This document shows positions 1 to 8,806 of a stretch of 27,288 nt of DNA, piece after piece; position 1 is the stretch's first letter, and each line of letters begins with the position of its first letter. The notes below the pieces were generated by a model. It did not search any database. It saw nothing but the letters and a program-made list of their open reading frames with translations, and was not told where the DNA came from. The DNA is from CAZWHE01 sp964633825. Lineage in GTDB: Bacteria > Planctomycetota > B15-G4 > CAYZWU01. The stretch spans positions 1 to 27,288 of the forward strand of contig CAZWHE010000037.1 in the NCBI GenBank assembly GCA_964633825.1. The letters run 5' to 3'. Both the position numbers and the translations under genes were made by a program.

Positions 1-2098
1 GGTTGAGCTTCTTGGCGGCGAGACCCTCCAGGGCGTTCTGGCAGATGTTGCGGAAGCGGCCCTCGTCGACGTCCTTGAGCAAGCGCTCCTCCAGGTCGGC
101 GTCGCCAAGCTTGCCCGCGTAGTAGTCGCGCAACACTCGCTCGACGTGGGAGGCGGGCAGCACCTCGCCCACGACGTTGAAGACCGCGTCGTCGTCCAGG
201 GCATCGCGGATCTCCTGCAGCTTATCGAGCAGGCGCTGCAGCACGCGGCCCTCGATGGTGTTGGTGGCGACGAAGTTGAAGATCAGGCAGTCCTTGAGCT
301 GGCCGTAGCGGTGGATGCGCCCCATGCGCTGCTCGAGGCGGTTGGGGTTCCAGGGAATGTCGTAGTTGAAGAGGATGTTGCAGCACTGCAGGTTGATCCC
401 CTCCCCGGCGGCCTCGGTGGCGACGAGCACCTGGATCTCCCCTTCGCGGAACTGCTGCTCGGTGTAGATGCGGGTACTGGGTTCGTCACGCGAACCGGGC
501 TTCATGCCGCCGTGGATGACGCCGACGCGAAAGCCCCAAGCATCGAGATTCTCGACCAAGTAGTCGAGAGTGTCCTTGAACTCGGTGAAGAGCAGGAGGC
601 GCCGGTTGGGGTGCTTGAAAAAACCCTCCCTTTCGAGCAGGGCCTTGAGCTTGCTGAGCTTGGCTTCAGCGCCGCTTTGCTCGACGCCCTCGGCCTCTGT
701 CGCGAGCCCGCGCAGTTCGGCGATCTCTTTACGGACCATTTCAGCATTTTGCGCCAGCGTGACCGCTTCGAGCATACGTTCGAGGCGCTCGCGATCGCCT
801 TCTTCCATCTCCTCCAGCTCTTCCCAGTCGGGCAGGTCCGGAGGCGCACTTCGGGCCAGGTCCTGGGCCTGCTTGAGGCCCTTGGTGAGGCGGTTGGCGC
901 GGTTCTCGAGACTGCGCCGCATGGCGCGCGTGCTGGAGGCGAGGCGGCGCTGGTAGAGAGCCATCAGGAAACCGACGGCGCGAGCGCGCGGGTTGTCGCC
1001 CTCGGCTGCGGCGCGGGCGCTCTGGCGCTTCACGAAGCGGGTGATCTCGCGGTAGAGATCGAACTCCTCTCCATCGATGGCGAAGTCCACCGTGTGCGGG
1101 ATACGTTTTGTGAAGATCTTACGCGCTGCCCAGGTTCCGTCGTCGTTGCGCTCAGGGAAGTAGACCATCGCCTCTTTGGTGCGCCGCAGGTAGAAGGGCG
1201 CGCGCTGGCGGTTCATGGCCTCCTGAATCGAGCGCACGTCGGCATACGCGTCGTAGTCGAGCAACTGCAGAAAGAGCGTGAAGTTGGCCGGGTCGCCCTT
1301 GTGGGGCGTGGCGGTCAGCAGCAGGTAGTGATCTGCGGTGTCCCGCAGGAGCTCGCCCAGCTTATAGCGCAGGCTCTTGTGCGTCTCGTCGCGGGCCGAC
1401 ATGCGGTGGGCCTCGTCAACGATGACGAGATCCCAGTGGACCTGGCGCAGCCCGGGCAGGATCTCGTCGCGCTTGGCGAGGTCGAGGGAAGTAATGACCT
1501 TCTTCTGCTCCATCCACTGGTTGACACCAAACTGGTCGCGCAGGTCACTGCCCTTCAGCACCAGGAACTTCTCGTCGAACTTCTCCTTGAGTTCGCGCTG
1601 CCACTGGAAGGCAAGGTTGGCGGGAGCGACGATCAGTATACGCTCGGCCAGGCCGCGTAGCTGTAGCTCGCGGAGAAGAAGGCCCGCCATGATGGTCTTG
1701 CCGGCCCCGGCGTCGTCAGCAAGCAGAAAGCGGACCCGGGCGAGCTTGAGCAGGTAGTCGTAAACCGCTTCGAGCTGATGCGGCAGCGGGTCGACGCGCG
1801 ATATCGACAGGCCGAAGTAGGGGTCGAACTCCCAGGCGATGCCGAGCGCGAAGGCCTGCAGGCCAAGGCGCAGCAGATTCCCGTCGCCGTCGTAGCCAAA
1901 CCCCGGCTCATGGATGGTGAGGGATGCGAGATCTTCTACCGTCAACGTGACCTTGCGGAAGCGTTCGGTCCTGGTGCCGACCAGACCGACGCTCCAGGAA
2001 CCATCGGAACCTTGGCGCGCGGTCTCCACCCGCATCGGTTCATTGAAAAGCGAGCCGGTGAGGATCTGGGCTTCCTGGATGGGACGGGAATTATTCAT
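1..2098 (-). CDS. SNF2/RapA-type DEAH helicase, 3' end beyond window
   Basis: The minus-strand frame is open from an ATG at 2098 to the left edge (699 codons, no stop), so the C-terminus is missing. An in-frame TGA lies directly before the ATG, which fixes the longest possible start; a weak GGAG lies about 12 nt upstream. Superfamily 2 motifs are in order: Walker A DDAGAGKT (about residues 127-134), DEAH-type box IVDEAHRM (about 224-231), TATPHKGD, then the C-terminal lobe with ATEAAGEGINLQ and motif VI QRMGRIHRYGQ (about 588-598). A charged, probably coiled segment lies between the lobes (about 400-480). This is an SNF2/HepA-like ATPase that should translocate on nucleic acid. Relatives occur in phage-defence loci, for example DrmD of DISARM, and this one follows a Gabija pair, so a defence role is inferred. 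It could also be a stand-alone RapA-like protein. Its GC content is high, unlike the Gabija genes. Confidence 0.85.
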   Translation of the reverse strand, partial: MNNSRPIQEAQILTGSLFNEPMRVETARQGSDGSWSVGLVGTRTERFRKVTLTVEDLASLTIHEPGFGYDGDGNLLRLGLQAFALGIAWEFDPYFGLSISRVDPLPHQLEAVYDYLLKLARVRFLLADDAGAGKTIMAGLLLRELQLRGLAERILIVAPANLAFQWQRELKEKFDEKFLVLKGSDLRDQFGVNQWMEQKKVITSLDLAKRDEILPGLRQVHWDLVIVDEAHRMSARDETHKSLRYKLGELLRDTADHYLLLTATPHKGDPANFTLFLQLLDYDAYADVRSIQEAMNRQRAPFYLRRTKEAMVYFPERNDDGTWAARKIFTKRIPHTVDFAIDGEEFDLYREITRFVKRQSARAAAEGDNPRARAVGFLMALYQRRLASSTRAMRRSLENRANRLTKGLKQAQDLARSAPPDLPDWEELEEMEEGDRERLERMLEAVTLAQNAEMVRKEIAELRGLATEAEGVEQSGAEAKLSKLKALLEREGFFKHPNRRLLLFTEFKDTLDYLVENLDAWGFRVGVIHGGMKPGSRDEPSTRIYTEQQFREGEIQVLVATEAAGEGINLQCCNILFNYDIPWNPNRLEQRMGRIHRYGQLKDCLIFNFVATNTIEGRVLQRLLDKLQEIRDALDDDAVFNVVGEVLPASHVERVLRDYYAGKLGDADLEERLLKDVDEGRFRNICQNALEGLAAKKLN

Positions 2099-2281
2099 TC
2101 AGTGACTGTTCTCCATTTTGCTGTCATTCACTCGACCATGCGGGACGGTAATCATGGTGCCATGCGGCGATCCGGTTGTTACGGATTTAGGGGGCACCTA
2201 AACTTCGGCACCACCTGCAGGCCACGAAGTGGACTGTCAGGTACATGCATTGTTGGGCCTCTTTTCTGTTAAACTAGGTTT
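2099..2281. other. intergenic spacer between helicase and gajB
   Basis: No convincing gene was found in these 183 bases. A small inverted repeat (TTTAGG...CCTAAA) lies near 2188-2204, with no T-run that would make it a typical terminator. The spacer could hold a separate promoter for the helicase, but no clear -35/-10 pair is visible, so co-transcription with the Gabija genes remains possible. Confidence 0.4.
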
Positions 2282-4045
2282 TTAAGAAGGGCCATCCGGA
2301 AAGACCTCCCGAAGGAATCTCGAAGGGGGATTCCCTCTGCTATCGCTATTGTCCGAGAAAAGCATCAGAACCTTCCTCGCTCGTGTCATCCCAACGTACA
2401 TGAGCCTTCTGGCCTCATTTTCCTCTTCACTGCCCCTTCGGGGGTTCCCATAGGGAATCAGCCCGTCGTGAGCACGCACTATTGCGACCGTGTCAAACTC
2501 TCTTCCCTTGGCTTTATGCAGGGTAAGGAGCTTGATGCTTCGATTTCCTCGTGCGAACAATCCCATGTCGGACGCGGAGAAGTTTTCGACATCTACACCG
2601 CTTCTCCCACGATGGTTTTCAATATCCTCAAGCATTGAAGCGCTGGAATCTACGACGGCATCTCTGCTAGACTTGGTAAGCAACTCATGATCTATCATGA
2701 CAGTGGCGCAGCCAGACGCAAACTCCTCCAGGAAACTCCTGATTGCAGGATTCTCATCTCGCAGTCTCCTGGCCATTGCTGCAATCCTCGCGATTGCCAG
2801 ATCCCCATTGAATGTGAACAGCTTCGGATTCCACCTTGACTCACAGTTCTCAATGATCTCTTGCATCCTCCGCCGCAAATTCCTGATCATTCTCGAATCA
2901 CCAGTCTCTATGTATGAGCAAATCTCTTCTGCCAGTGGAGCGATTAGATGGCTAGACTTCTTGTATGGCCTCGCACCAGGACCTATGAGAGGAATTCCCA
3001 TATCTCTTAAGCGTGGCGCAATCTCGCAGAGGATGTAGAAGTTTGGGGCGAGAATTGCGCACTCTCCCCAGTCGATTCCTCTCCCCTCGACCTCAGGGAG
3101 AAAGTAGTCTTCAAGACCTGAGAACAGGGTGTCCGTGTGCTTCCAGACTGGAGCGAAATCATAGTTCTTGTTCTCCCCCACGGCTTCCATTTCAGGATCT
3201 CGTGGCTGAAGATCCCTAGCCAGAGACACGACAAGATCCGAGCTTCGAAAGTTCCCTGATAGACTCACATCGTCTCGCGCAGAAATACCGTCTGCAAAAT
3301 CATCCATTAGGTCTGGGCGACCGCCGGCAAAGCTCATGATTGATTGGTCAGGATCACCCACAATGAAGAACTTGGTACGATCATGTGAAGCAATAGCGTT
3401 CAGGATTTGTACTTGATATTCCGATGTGTCCTGAAACTCATCCACGAGCAACCAAGCAAACGCTGATCCGAGACCAGCAGGAAGGAAAGGATATGCCTGT
3501 ACTAACTGTGCCGCGTAGTAAATGATCCCATTGAAATCAACATAGTTACTCTCATCGAGACGACTCCAGTAATCCTTGGCTGCAGATGTTGTTATGTTAT
3601 AGGGAGGAGTCCGCCCCCTGAACAAAAGCTCAAAGTTGTCAGAAGCCCGTTTGTCTAATGAATGATCGTCTATCACGCCATCAACAATGTTCTGGTAGCG
3701 CTCATCGTCCGGTGTCAGCACATTGAACCTCTCCTGAAAAGTATCAAGCCGCCAGTGATTTGGGCGAAAGATGTTGTTCAGACAGAAAGAGTGTATAGTC
3801 CCTATATCGAACTTGTCCTCAAACTTATCACGACCCAAGTACCGTGAAAGCCGGTGCTGGATCTCATTCACAGCAGCCTTCGTATAGGTAATACATCCGA
3901 TGCGGCGGGTTGTGTCCTTCACCTCATCCATACAACGCAGCAGCCGGGCGACGATAGTGTGCGTCTTGCCGCTTCCAGGGCACGACACGAGGGACAGATT
4001 CCCTTCGTGGAAAATAGCCTTCTGCTGTTGCCCGGTAAGCTTCAT
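2282..4045 (-). CDS. gajB: Gabija helicase GajB (UvrD/Rep-like SF1)
   Basis: This 587-residue protein has the superfamily 1A helicase motifs in order: Walker A CPGSGKT (about 22-28), motif II LLVDEFQDTSEYQ (about 197-209), motif III GDPDQSIMSFAGG, motif V LTLHKAKGREFDTVAI (about 505-520) and motif VI YVGMTRARK (about 548-556). The start ATG overlaps the stop of the upstream gajA by four bases (ATGA), which indicates translational coupling. In Gabija systems GajB associates with the GajA nuclease complex and responds to DNA ends or single-stranded DNA made during phage infection; that role is family knowledge. The protein is somewhat longer than the roughly 500-residue Bacillus GajB. UvrD-like helicases also do repair, but pairing with an OLD/TOPRIM protein in this order is the Gabija signature. 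Confidence 0.88.
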   Translation of the reverse strand: MKLTGQQQKAIFHEGNLSLVSCPGSGKTHTIVARLLRCMDEVKDTTRRIGCITYTKAAVNEIQHRLSRYLGRDKFEDKFDIGTIHSFCLNNIFRPNHWRLDTFQERFNVLTPDDERYQNIVDGVIDDHSLDKRASDNFELLFRGRTPPYNITTSAAKDYWSRLDESNYVDFNGIIYYAAQLVQAYPFLPAGLGSAFAWLLVDEFQDTSEYQVQILNAIASHDRTKFFIVGDPDQSIMSFAGGRPDLMDDFADGISARDDVSLSGNFRSSDLVVSLARDLQPRDPEMEAVGENKNYDFAPVWKHTDTLFSGLEDYFLPEVEGRGIDWGECAILAPNFYILCEIAPRLRDMGIPLIGPGARPYKKSSHLIAPLAEEICSYIETGDSRMIRNLRRRMQEIIENCESRWNPKLFTFNGDLAIARIAAMARRLRDENPAIRSFLEEFASGCATVMIDHELLTKSSRDAVVDSSASMLEDIENHRGRSGVDVENFSASDMGLFARGNRSIKLLTLHKAKGREFDTVAIVRAHDGLIPYGNPRRGSEEENEARRLMYVGMTRARKVLMLFSDNSDSRGNPPSRFLREVFPDGPS

Positions 4046-5862
4046 TCAATAACCCATTTAACAGCGTTCTTGATGTAATTGGGGAGCTCCTCAGCGTCTC
4101 CGACGTATTTTGATGCCACCTGGGCAAACCGAGCTTTGCCAAACCTCCTAGCCGTGTTCAGAACTTTCTTCCTGGCCTGCTTCTTTTCATTTTTTTCTAG
4201 ATCTGCACGCCGATCATAGTAGTCCTTCAGATCTCCGGACACATTAGGTGCGCCCAACTCCTCCGCAGTTTTAGAGAACACCAGCAAGTTATTTGGAAGG
4301 GCTATGGCCCGCTCAAAGGTAGTTTTGCAGTGGAACACTTCAACGAAGTCGTTCTCATGTTTTTTCAAATCCTCAATACGCGGAAAATCAACATCCTCTT
4401 CGCTATCAGCATCGCTCGGCTTCAAATCTCCGTCCGTTAGGACTGCACACTTCTTTCTGATGCCCTCATCGCCAAACAGCTTCATATAGGCCTCGAAGTG
4501 GACTCCGTGAATGGGAACAACAGAGACTCCGTATTCTTCAAGATCCACATCCATAACTTCCTTCACAAGACTCGGCACGAGAAACACCTCGGACATCCCT
4601 TCCACAAGGATCACTCTACGGGCAAACAGGAGGACAGACTTTGTGGCATCCAAGTATCGTTCCAAGTCACTGATATCACTGTCTTCGATCTCTGGCGCAG
4701 CCACTGGTTTGCAGAAGGTGGTCAGGGCATCTTCCTCCTGGGTAAACACCAACAGGTTCTTCAGATCCGCACGAGAACTGATATGTGTGCTGTGGCTTGT
4801 TGCAACAATCTGGCATTTCTTGGCCAGAAGCCTGCCAAAAAGCACTCGCTGGAGTTGGGGATGCAGATGTGCTTCCGGCTCTTCAATCAACAGTAATTGC
4901 CCGGCAGTGTTGTCCTGCTCCATACGTTTCTGGAAGTATGCAAGAAGCATGCTGATATAGAGAGCATTATTGAGGCCAAGGCCATTGCGTGAGGGATCGG
5001 CATCCTCCAATCCCTGGCCAGTCAGCAGCACTCTCAATACTCGCGCGATTGCTGAAAAGGTAGGAGATGCCATACCCAACCCAACATCCAGCGCGAACGT
5101 CGAACCGACCGATTCTTCCAGGGATGTGTTGATGTCATAAGCCAAGTCCTTGATCTCCGACTGCTCAGAGACTTCATCATTTACCCTCTTTATTCGTTCG
5201 ACCAGTTCATCCCTCTTATCTTCTGGTATATCGGTAACATCCAGAAGTTTGCTCAATGGTGAAGTCGCAGCCCTCCTAAGGTCATCCTCAACATCCCTGA
5301 TTGCCGGAAGGAAGGACACACGGAAAGCTGAGAGCCTTCCCATCTTCACGAACACATTGAAGTCATCATTCCATTCAATTTCAGACAGATCCTTAAGATT
5401 GCCGTCATCATCTGTAACGGCGCCGCCAACAAGCTCATACTCATAGTCTTCAATAGTGAGACCCGTGCCGTCTCGCTCTTTTGATTCAATCGCCTGTCTT
5501 ACAGCGGAGGTTGGCCGAAAACGATAGCAGACTCTGGCCACATCTTCTTCAACAGCCCATTCCTGTGCCAATGCAAGTTCTTTCACCTTCTCTTCCTGGT
5601 CCTCATCGTAGAAGTCCGTCAGCTCTATACCCACGAACACCTGTTGCGGCTTGCTGATGTCAATCCCTTCTGAAAAGTCTTCTTTGACCAAGGTCCGACG
5701 GTAGTTGGGGAGATTCGCGTCCAGCGCGAATCGAAGCGCAGAAAGGAAGTTTGTCTTTCCTGAATTGTTCTCCCCGACCACACACGTCATGCCTGATTCT
5801 AAGTTAACATCTAGAGAACGCAAGTTCCTGAAGTTCTTGATCACAATGCGTCTAATATGCAT
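4042..5862 (-). CDS. gajA: Gabija nuclease GajA (OLD-family ATPase + TOPRIM)
   Basis: The ATG at 5862 is chosen (606 residues) because GGGAGGA sits about 8 nt upstream and the protein then begins MHIRRIVIKNFRNL, the usual start of an OLD/RecF-type ATPase; the frame extends to 5913 without such support. Features: Walker A GENNSGKT (30-37), ABC-like signature region RNGLGLNNALY, Walker B LLLIEEPEAHLHP (about 320-332), H-loop ATSHSTHI, then a TOPRIM domain with the catalytic glutamate in VILVEGMSE (about 416-424) and DGD in AVLTDGDLK (about 476). GajA is a nucleotide-inhibited, sequence-directed DNA nickase that assembles as a tetramer with GajB; this is family knowledge. All expected catalytic residues seem present, so the system is probably functional. 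The base composition is more AT-rich than in the flanking genes, consistent with horizontal acquisition. Confidence 0.9.
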   Translation of the reverse strand: MHIRRIVIKNFRNLRSLDVNLESGMTCVVGENNSGKTNFLSALRFALDANLPNYRRTLVKEDFSEGIDISKPQQVFVGIELTDFYDEDQEEKVKELALAQEWAVEEDVARVCYRFRPTSAVRQAIESKERDGTGLTIEDYEYELVGGAVTDDDGNLKDLSEIEWNDDFNVFVKMGRLSAFRVSFLPAIRDVEDDLRRAATSPLSKLLDVTDIPEDKRDELVERIKRVNDEVSEQSEIKDLAYDINTSLEESVGSTFALDVGLGMASPTFSAIARVLRVLLTGQGLEDADPSRNGLGLNNALYISMLLAYFQKRMEQDNTAGQLLLIEEPEAHLHPQLQRVLFGRLLAKKCQIVATSHSTHISSRADLKNLLVFTQEEDALTTFCKPVAAPEIEDSDISDLERYLDATKSVLLFARRVILVEGMSEVFLVPSLVKEVMDVDLEEYGVSVVPIHGVHFEAYMKLFGDEGIRKKCAVLTDGDLKPSDADSEEDVDFPRIEDLKKHENDFVEVFHCKTTFERAIALPNNLLVFSKTAEELGAPNVSGDLKDYYDRRADLEKNEKKQARKKVLNTARRFGKARFAQVASKYVGDAEELPNYIKNAVKWVIE

Positions 5863-6110
5863 GTGTGTTCCTCCCACGCATAGAACCTCAGTACCAAATG
5901 GGACAGCCTTCATTCGGCATATTCATCATGCCTACTATTGCCCAACAAGCAGTTTACAGAACTCGATATCTGAATGAATAAGCGGATATCTGTCAGTATT
6001 TTTCAGTAAATTCCGAAGTTCCCTTCCCTGAAGGGATACCGGATTCTATATCAACCAGTAAGCCAAATCCATCCAAAATCCCCGATATAATCTATTCCAC
6101 GAACTTCAAC

Positions 6111-6119
6111 ATTATAACA
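6111..6119 (-). promoter_or_regulatory. candidate extended -10 promoter for gajAB
   Basis: On the minus strand this reads TGTTATAAT, a perfect TATAAT preceded by the extended -10 TG. No good -35 hexamer lies at the right distance, which extended -10 promoters can tolerate. It sits just downstream of the bamA terminator candidate and about 250 bases upstream of the gajA start, giving a long leader. This rests on motif inspection only. Confidence 0.3.
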
Positions 6120-6131
6120 CGGTATTACCCC

Positions 6132-6174
6132 AAAAAAGCAAAGCGGCCCGGCCCCCCCACCACCGCACCGCTTT
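6132..6174 (-). terminator. candidate rho-independent terminator after bamA
   Basis: On the minus strand AAAGCGG (6174-6168) pairs with CCGCTTT (6146-6140), with further G/C pairing possible in the GC-rich loop, followed by GCTTTTTT. It lies 36 bases after the bamA stop, as expected for the end of the seven-gene operon. The loop is long (21 nt), which lowers certainty. Confidence 0.5.
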
Positions 6175-6209
6175 TCTTTCTTCAATTCCTACTCTTCATC
6201 TCTTCTCTT

Positions 6210-7343
6210 CTACTCCTGCGGCTTGCCGAGCACCTCGGCCATGAAGGCCTCGTCGATCGGCTTCCCTTCCGCGGCGAGGCGGCGGTAGGCCACGAAATCG
6301 ATCACATCCTTCCCCGTGATCTTTTTGGAGTTGAATGCATTGAACCCGAGGTAGGCCTCGGTCGCCATGTTGGCTGCGAGCCAGTGGCGGTTGGGGATCT
6401 TGCACTGGTCCCAGAAGTACTTTTTCTTCATGCGGATGCCGTCGATCGATTTCATCAGGCAGTTGGGAAAGAGGTTTGTGAACTTCCACGCCATGACGTC
6501 GATCTCCCTGTCGAGGAGCTCGAAATCGACGCGCAGGCTCTTCACCCTGTCCTTGGCCGCCTTGAGGTCCGGGCCGCTCTTGAGCTCGCCGTAAACGATC
6601 TCGCCGCCGTCGACCCACTCGTCGATGACGACCATGGGGTTGCGGATGAAGGTGCCGTTCTCCTTGAGCACGGGCACGACCTTGGTGATGAGGCCGAGGC
6701 GCTTCATCTTGTAGGCGGACCAGAGCTCGCAGGAGATGCAGTTGTACATGGCGTCCTCGATGGTCAGGTACCAGGGGAGGAAGTCGGTCGAGCCCCCGTC
6801 GGGCGCCGACCCGTGCCGCGGCCCGGCCTGGCCGTAGAGGGCGAGGTCGCTCGAGAGGGCGAGGTCGCACGCCATGCCGATCTCCTGGCCGCCGGCCACG
6901 CGCATCCCGTTGACGCGGCAGATCACGGGCTTCTTGCACATGAGGATCGCGTCGACCATCCCGTTGAACAGGTCCATGTAGGCGCCGTACTCGGCCGGCT
7001 TGCCCGAGTAGTACTCGGCGTACTCCTTCGTGTTACCGCCCGTGCAGAAGGCCCTGTCCCCCACGGCGGTGAAGACGACCATGACGACCGACCTGTCCAT
7101 GGACGCCCTGTTCATCCCCGCGATCACGCCCTTCACCATCTCGGTGGTGTACGAGTTGTACTGCTTCGGGTTGTTGAGCGTGACCCAGGCCGTGTTGAGC
7201 CCCTTCACCGGAGCGCCCTGGGGATCGACCACGGGCTTGAGCTCGTAGATGATCGACGGGGCCTCGGTCCCGAAGAATTCGTCGCCCCAGAGGTCGTGGT
7301 TCTTGATTTCGTGGTCTTTCGGAAGCCAGTCGAGCTGTCCCAT
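6210..7343 (-). CDS. bamA: 6-oxocyclohex-1-ene-1-carbonyl-CoA hydrolase (BamA/Oah)
   Basis: This 377-residue crotonase-fold enzyme matches the usual BamA length (about 375-380). Hallmarks include NPKQYNSYTTEMVKG, CTGGNTKEYAEYYSG, the oxyanion-hole and active-site stretch RVNGMRVAGGQEIGMACDL, and QAGPRHGSAPDGGSTDFLP. BamA adds water to, and hydrolytically opens, the ring of 6-oxocyclohex-1-ene-1-carbonyl-CoA to give 3-hydroxypimelyl-CoA. This is the ring-opening step of the anaerobic benzoyl-CoA pathway, and the gene is a standard marker for anaerobic aromatic degradation. The start is supported by AAAGGAGG five bases upstream. It is the last gene of the operon, 31 bases after a Na+ symporter gene. 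The enzymes that normally make its substrate (benzoyl-CoA reductase, Dch, Had) are not encoded in this window. Confidence 0.92.
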   Translation of the reverse strand: MGQLDWLPKDHEIKNHDLWGDEFFGTEAPSIIYELKPVVDPQGAPVKGLNTAWVTLNNPKQYNSYTTEMVKGVIAGMNRASMDRSVVMVVFTAVGDRAFCTGGNTKEYAEYYSGKPAEYGAYMDLFNGMVDAILMCKKPVICRVNGMRVAGGQEIGMACDLALSSDLALYGQAGPRHGSAPDGGSTDFLPWYLTIEDAMYNCISCELWSAYKMKRLGLITKVVPVLKENGTFIRNPMVVIDEWVDGGEIVYGELKSGPDLKAAKDRVKSLRVDFELLDREIDVMAWKFTNLFPNCLMKSIDGIRMKKKYFWDQCKIPNRHWLAANMATEAYLGFNAFNSKKITGKDVIDFVAYRRLAAEGKPIDEAFMAEVLGKPQE

Positions 7344-7374
7344 TCTTTCCTCCTTTTATCTATCGGGTTTCACT

Positions 7375-8793
7375 TTACGGTTGCATATATCGTCCGGTCC
7401 TACGCCGGTCCGCCAGAGCCGTGACAAGGCAGGCAACGACAGCCGCGATTAGAGCAAAAAAGACGGGGTGAACAAAGAGGTTCCGCCATTCGTCGGGCAC
7501 GCAGAACCAGGCCGCCAGCCCGGCGCCCGTTGCGAGAAAGACCCAGAAGGCCGTCCCCTTCCGGCAGAGGAAGGGGCAGAAGAGGGTCACGACCACCACG
7601 ACGGCGAACCCGGCGTTGAGGGCGAGCCCGGCGAGCAGGGTCTCGAGGATCCCTCCCACGTTCGTTGCCATGACATAGGTCACGGCGCTGATCACGAGAA
7701 CCGTTCCCCGCGAAGCGAGCCATTCGCCGCGGCTTCCGAGGCGGGGGGAGAAGAAGCGCTTGATGATGTCGTCCACCACGAGGGTCGCGCTCCCGAGCAG
7801 GAGCGCGCAGGCCGTGGACACGTCGGCCGCCCAGAGACCGGCCAGGATCATGCCCGCCACGAAGGGGTTGAGATCGAGGACGGTCATGGGCAGCGCCCTG
7901 GCCGCTTCGATGCCGGGGTGCATCGCAACGGCCGCCAGGCCGATGACGGCGCTGATGAACCCCACGGGAAGGATGATCAGCCCCCCGAGCAAAAATCCCT
8001 TCCGCGCCGCCGAGCCGTCGCGCGACGCGAAGCCCACCTGGACGACCGACTGGGTTCCCACGGCGGTCACGGCCATGACCACGAACCAGGCCAGGATCAC
8101 GCCGCCCGGCATGCCGGTGAGCGAGAAGCCTGGGTGGCTGTCGGGAAGCTTCTCCATGAGGCCGGCGATCCCGCCCACCTCTGGCCTGAAAAAGATCATG
8201 ACCGCGCCGAGCACCACGCCCGTGTAGATGAGGATCACGTTGATGATGTTGGTCAGCCCGGCGGCCCAGAACCCGCCGATGAGCGTGATGCCCACGAAGA
8301 CGACGGCAGTGACGAGCATGCCCGTCTCGAAATCGATCAGCCCCGGCATGAGAGACGACAGGATCGCGCCGCCCGCCACGTACTGGACCACCGTGATCAC
8401 CACCTGCACGCCGAGCTGGCCGATCACGCCGAGAACGCGCCCCCACACGCCGTAGTTTCGCTCAAACATCTCGGGGAGGGTGTTGATCTCCATCTCGCGC
8501 AGGCGCTTCACCACGAAGAGGCCGGCCAGTATGGCGCCCACTCCCCAGGCCGCGTTGTAGAAACCCGACGCCATGCCGCACGTGTAGGCGCGCTCGGCCA
8601 CGCCGATCGTGGACGCCCCGCCCACGGCGAGGCCGGTCAGCATGGCGGCCGTGATCCAGAAAGGGAGGTTCCGGCCGGCGAGAAGGTAGCCGATGAGCCC
8701 GCCCCCGCGGCTCAACCTCCGCGACCACCAGGTGACGGCGTAGAGGAGAACGACGTAGACGACGATGACCGTGAACGGGATCCAGTGGTTCAC
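7375..8793 (-). CDS. Na+/solute symporter (SSS family)
   Basis: This 472-residue polytopic protein has about 12-13 predicted membrane segments, a start at a GTG (8793) and a gap of 13 bases from the upstream CoA-ligase gene. Family features are GYLLAGRNLPFWITA near the N-terminus, LTGLAVGGASTIGVAERAY in the second helix region, and GMILAGLWAADVSTACALLL, which corresponds to the conserved eighth core helix that holds Na+-binding residues. SSS carriers import acids, amino acids or sugars with Na+. Its place between an acyl-CoA ligase and bamA suggests an organic acid, perhaps an aromatic or alicyclic carboxylate; the substrate is inferred. It differs clearly from the other SSS carrier of this operon. 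Confidence 0.85.
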   Translation of the reverse strand: MNHWIPFTVIVVYVVLLYAVTWWSRRLSRGGGLIGYLLAGRNLPFWITAAMLTGLAVGGASTIGVAERAYTCGMASGFYNAAWGVGAILAGLFVVKRLREMEINTLPEMFERNYGVWGRVLGVIGQLGVQVVITVVQYVAGGAILSSLMPGLIDFETGMLVTAVVFVGITLIGGFWAAGLTNIINVILIYTGVVLGAVMIFFRPEVGGIAGLMEKLPDSHPGFSLTGMPGGVILAWFVVMAVTAVGTQSVVQVGFASRDGSAARKGFLLGGLIILPVGFISAVIGLAAVAMHPGIEAARALPMTVLDLNPFVAGMILAGLWAADVSTACALLLGSATLVVDDIIKRFFSPRLGSRGEWLASRGTVLVISAVTYVMATNVGGILETLLAGLALNAGFAVVVVVTLFCPFLCRKGTAFWVFLATGAGLAAWFCVPDEWRNLFVHPVFFALIAAVVACLVTALADRRRTGRYMQP

Positions 8794-8806
8794 GTCGATG
8801 CCACCT

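Larger units (their letters stand above)
5863..6209. other. AT-rich intergenic region between bamA and gajA
   Basis: No coding frame is convincing in these 347 bases. The region holds a candidate terminator for the operon ending in bamA and a candidate promoter for gajA (listed separately). It also has two direct copies of GATATCTG at 5965-5972 and 5985-5992, spaced 20 bases start to start (about two helical turns), which could be a regulator site, and a small hairpin CCCTT/AAGGG at 6021-6035. The change to low GC begins here and coincides with the border of the defence island. Confidence 0.5.

Noticed and set aside
146..1660. Long plus-strand open frame of 504 codons
   Set aside because: It is the antisense of the helicase. 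The minus-strand frame has all SF2 motifs, while the plus-strand product has no recognisable domain and owes its length to high GC.
5863..5913. N-terminal extension of gajA to an ATG at 5913
   Set aside because: The ribosome-binding site and the family's typical N-terminus both point to the ATG at 5862.
6384..7424. Plus-strand open frame of 346 codons opposite bamA
   Set aside because: The protein is low-complexity, rich in His, Asp, Gly and Val. The opposite strand encodes a full-length BamA with a strong ribosome-binding site.
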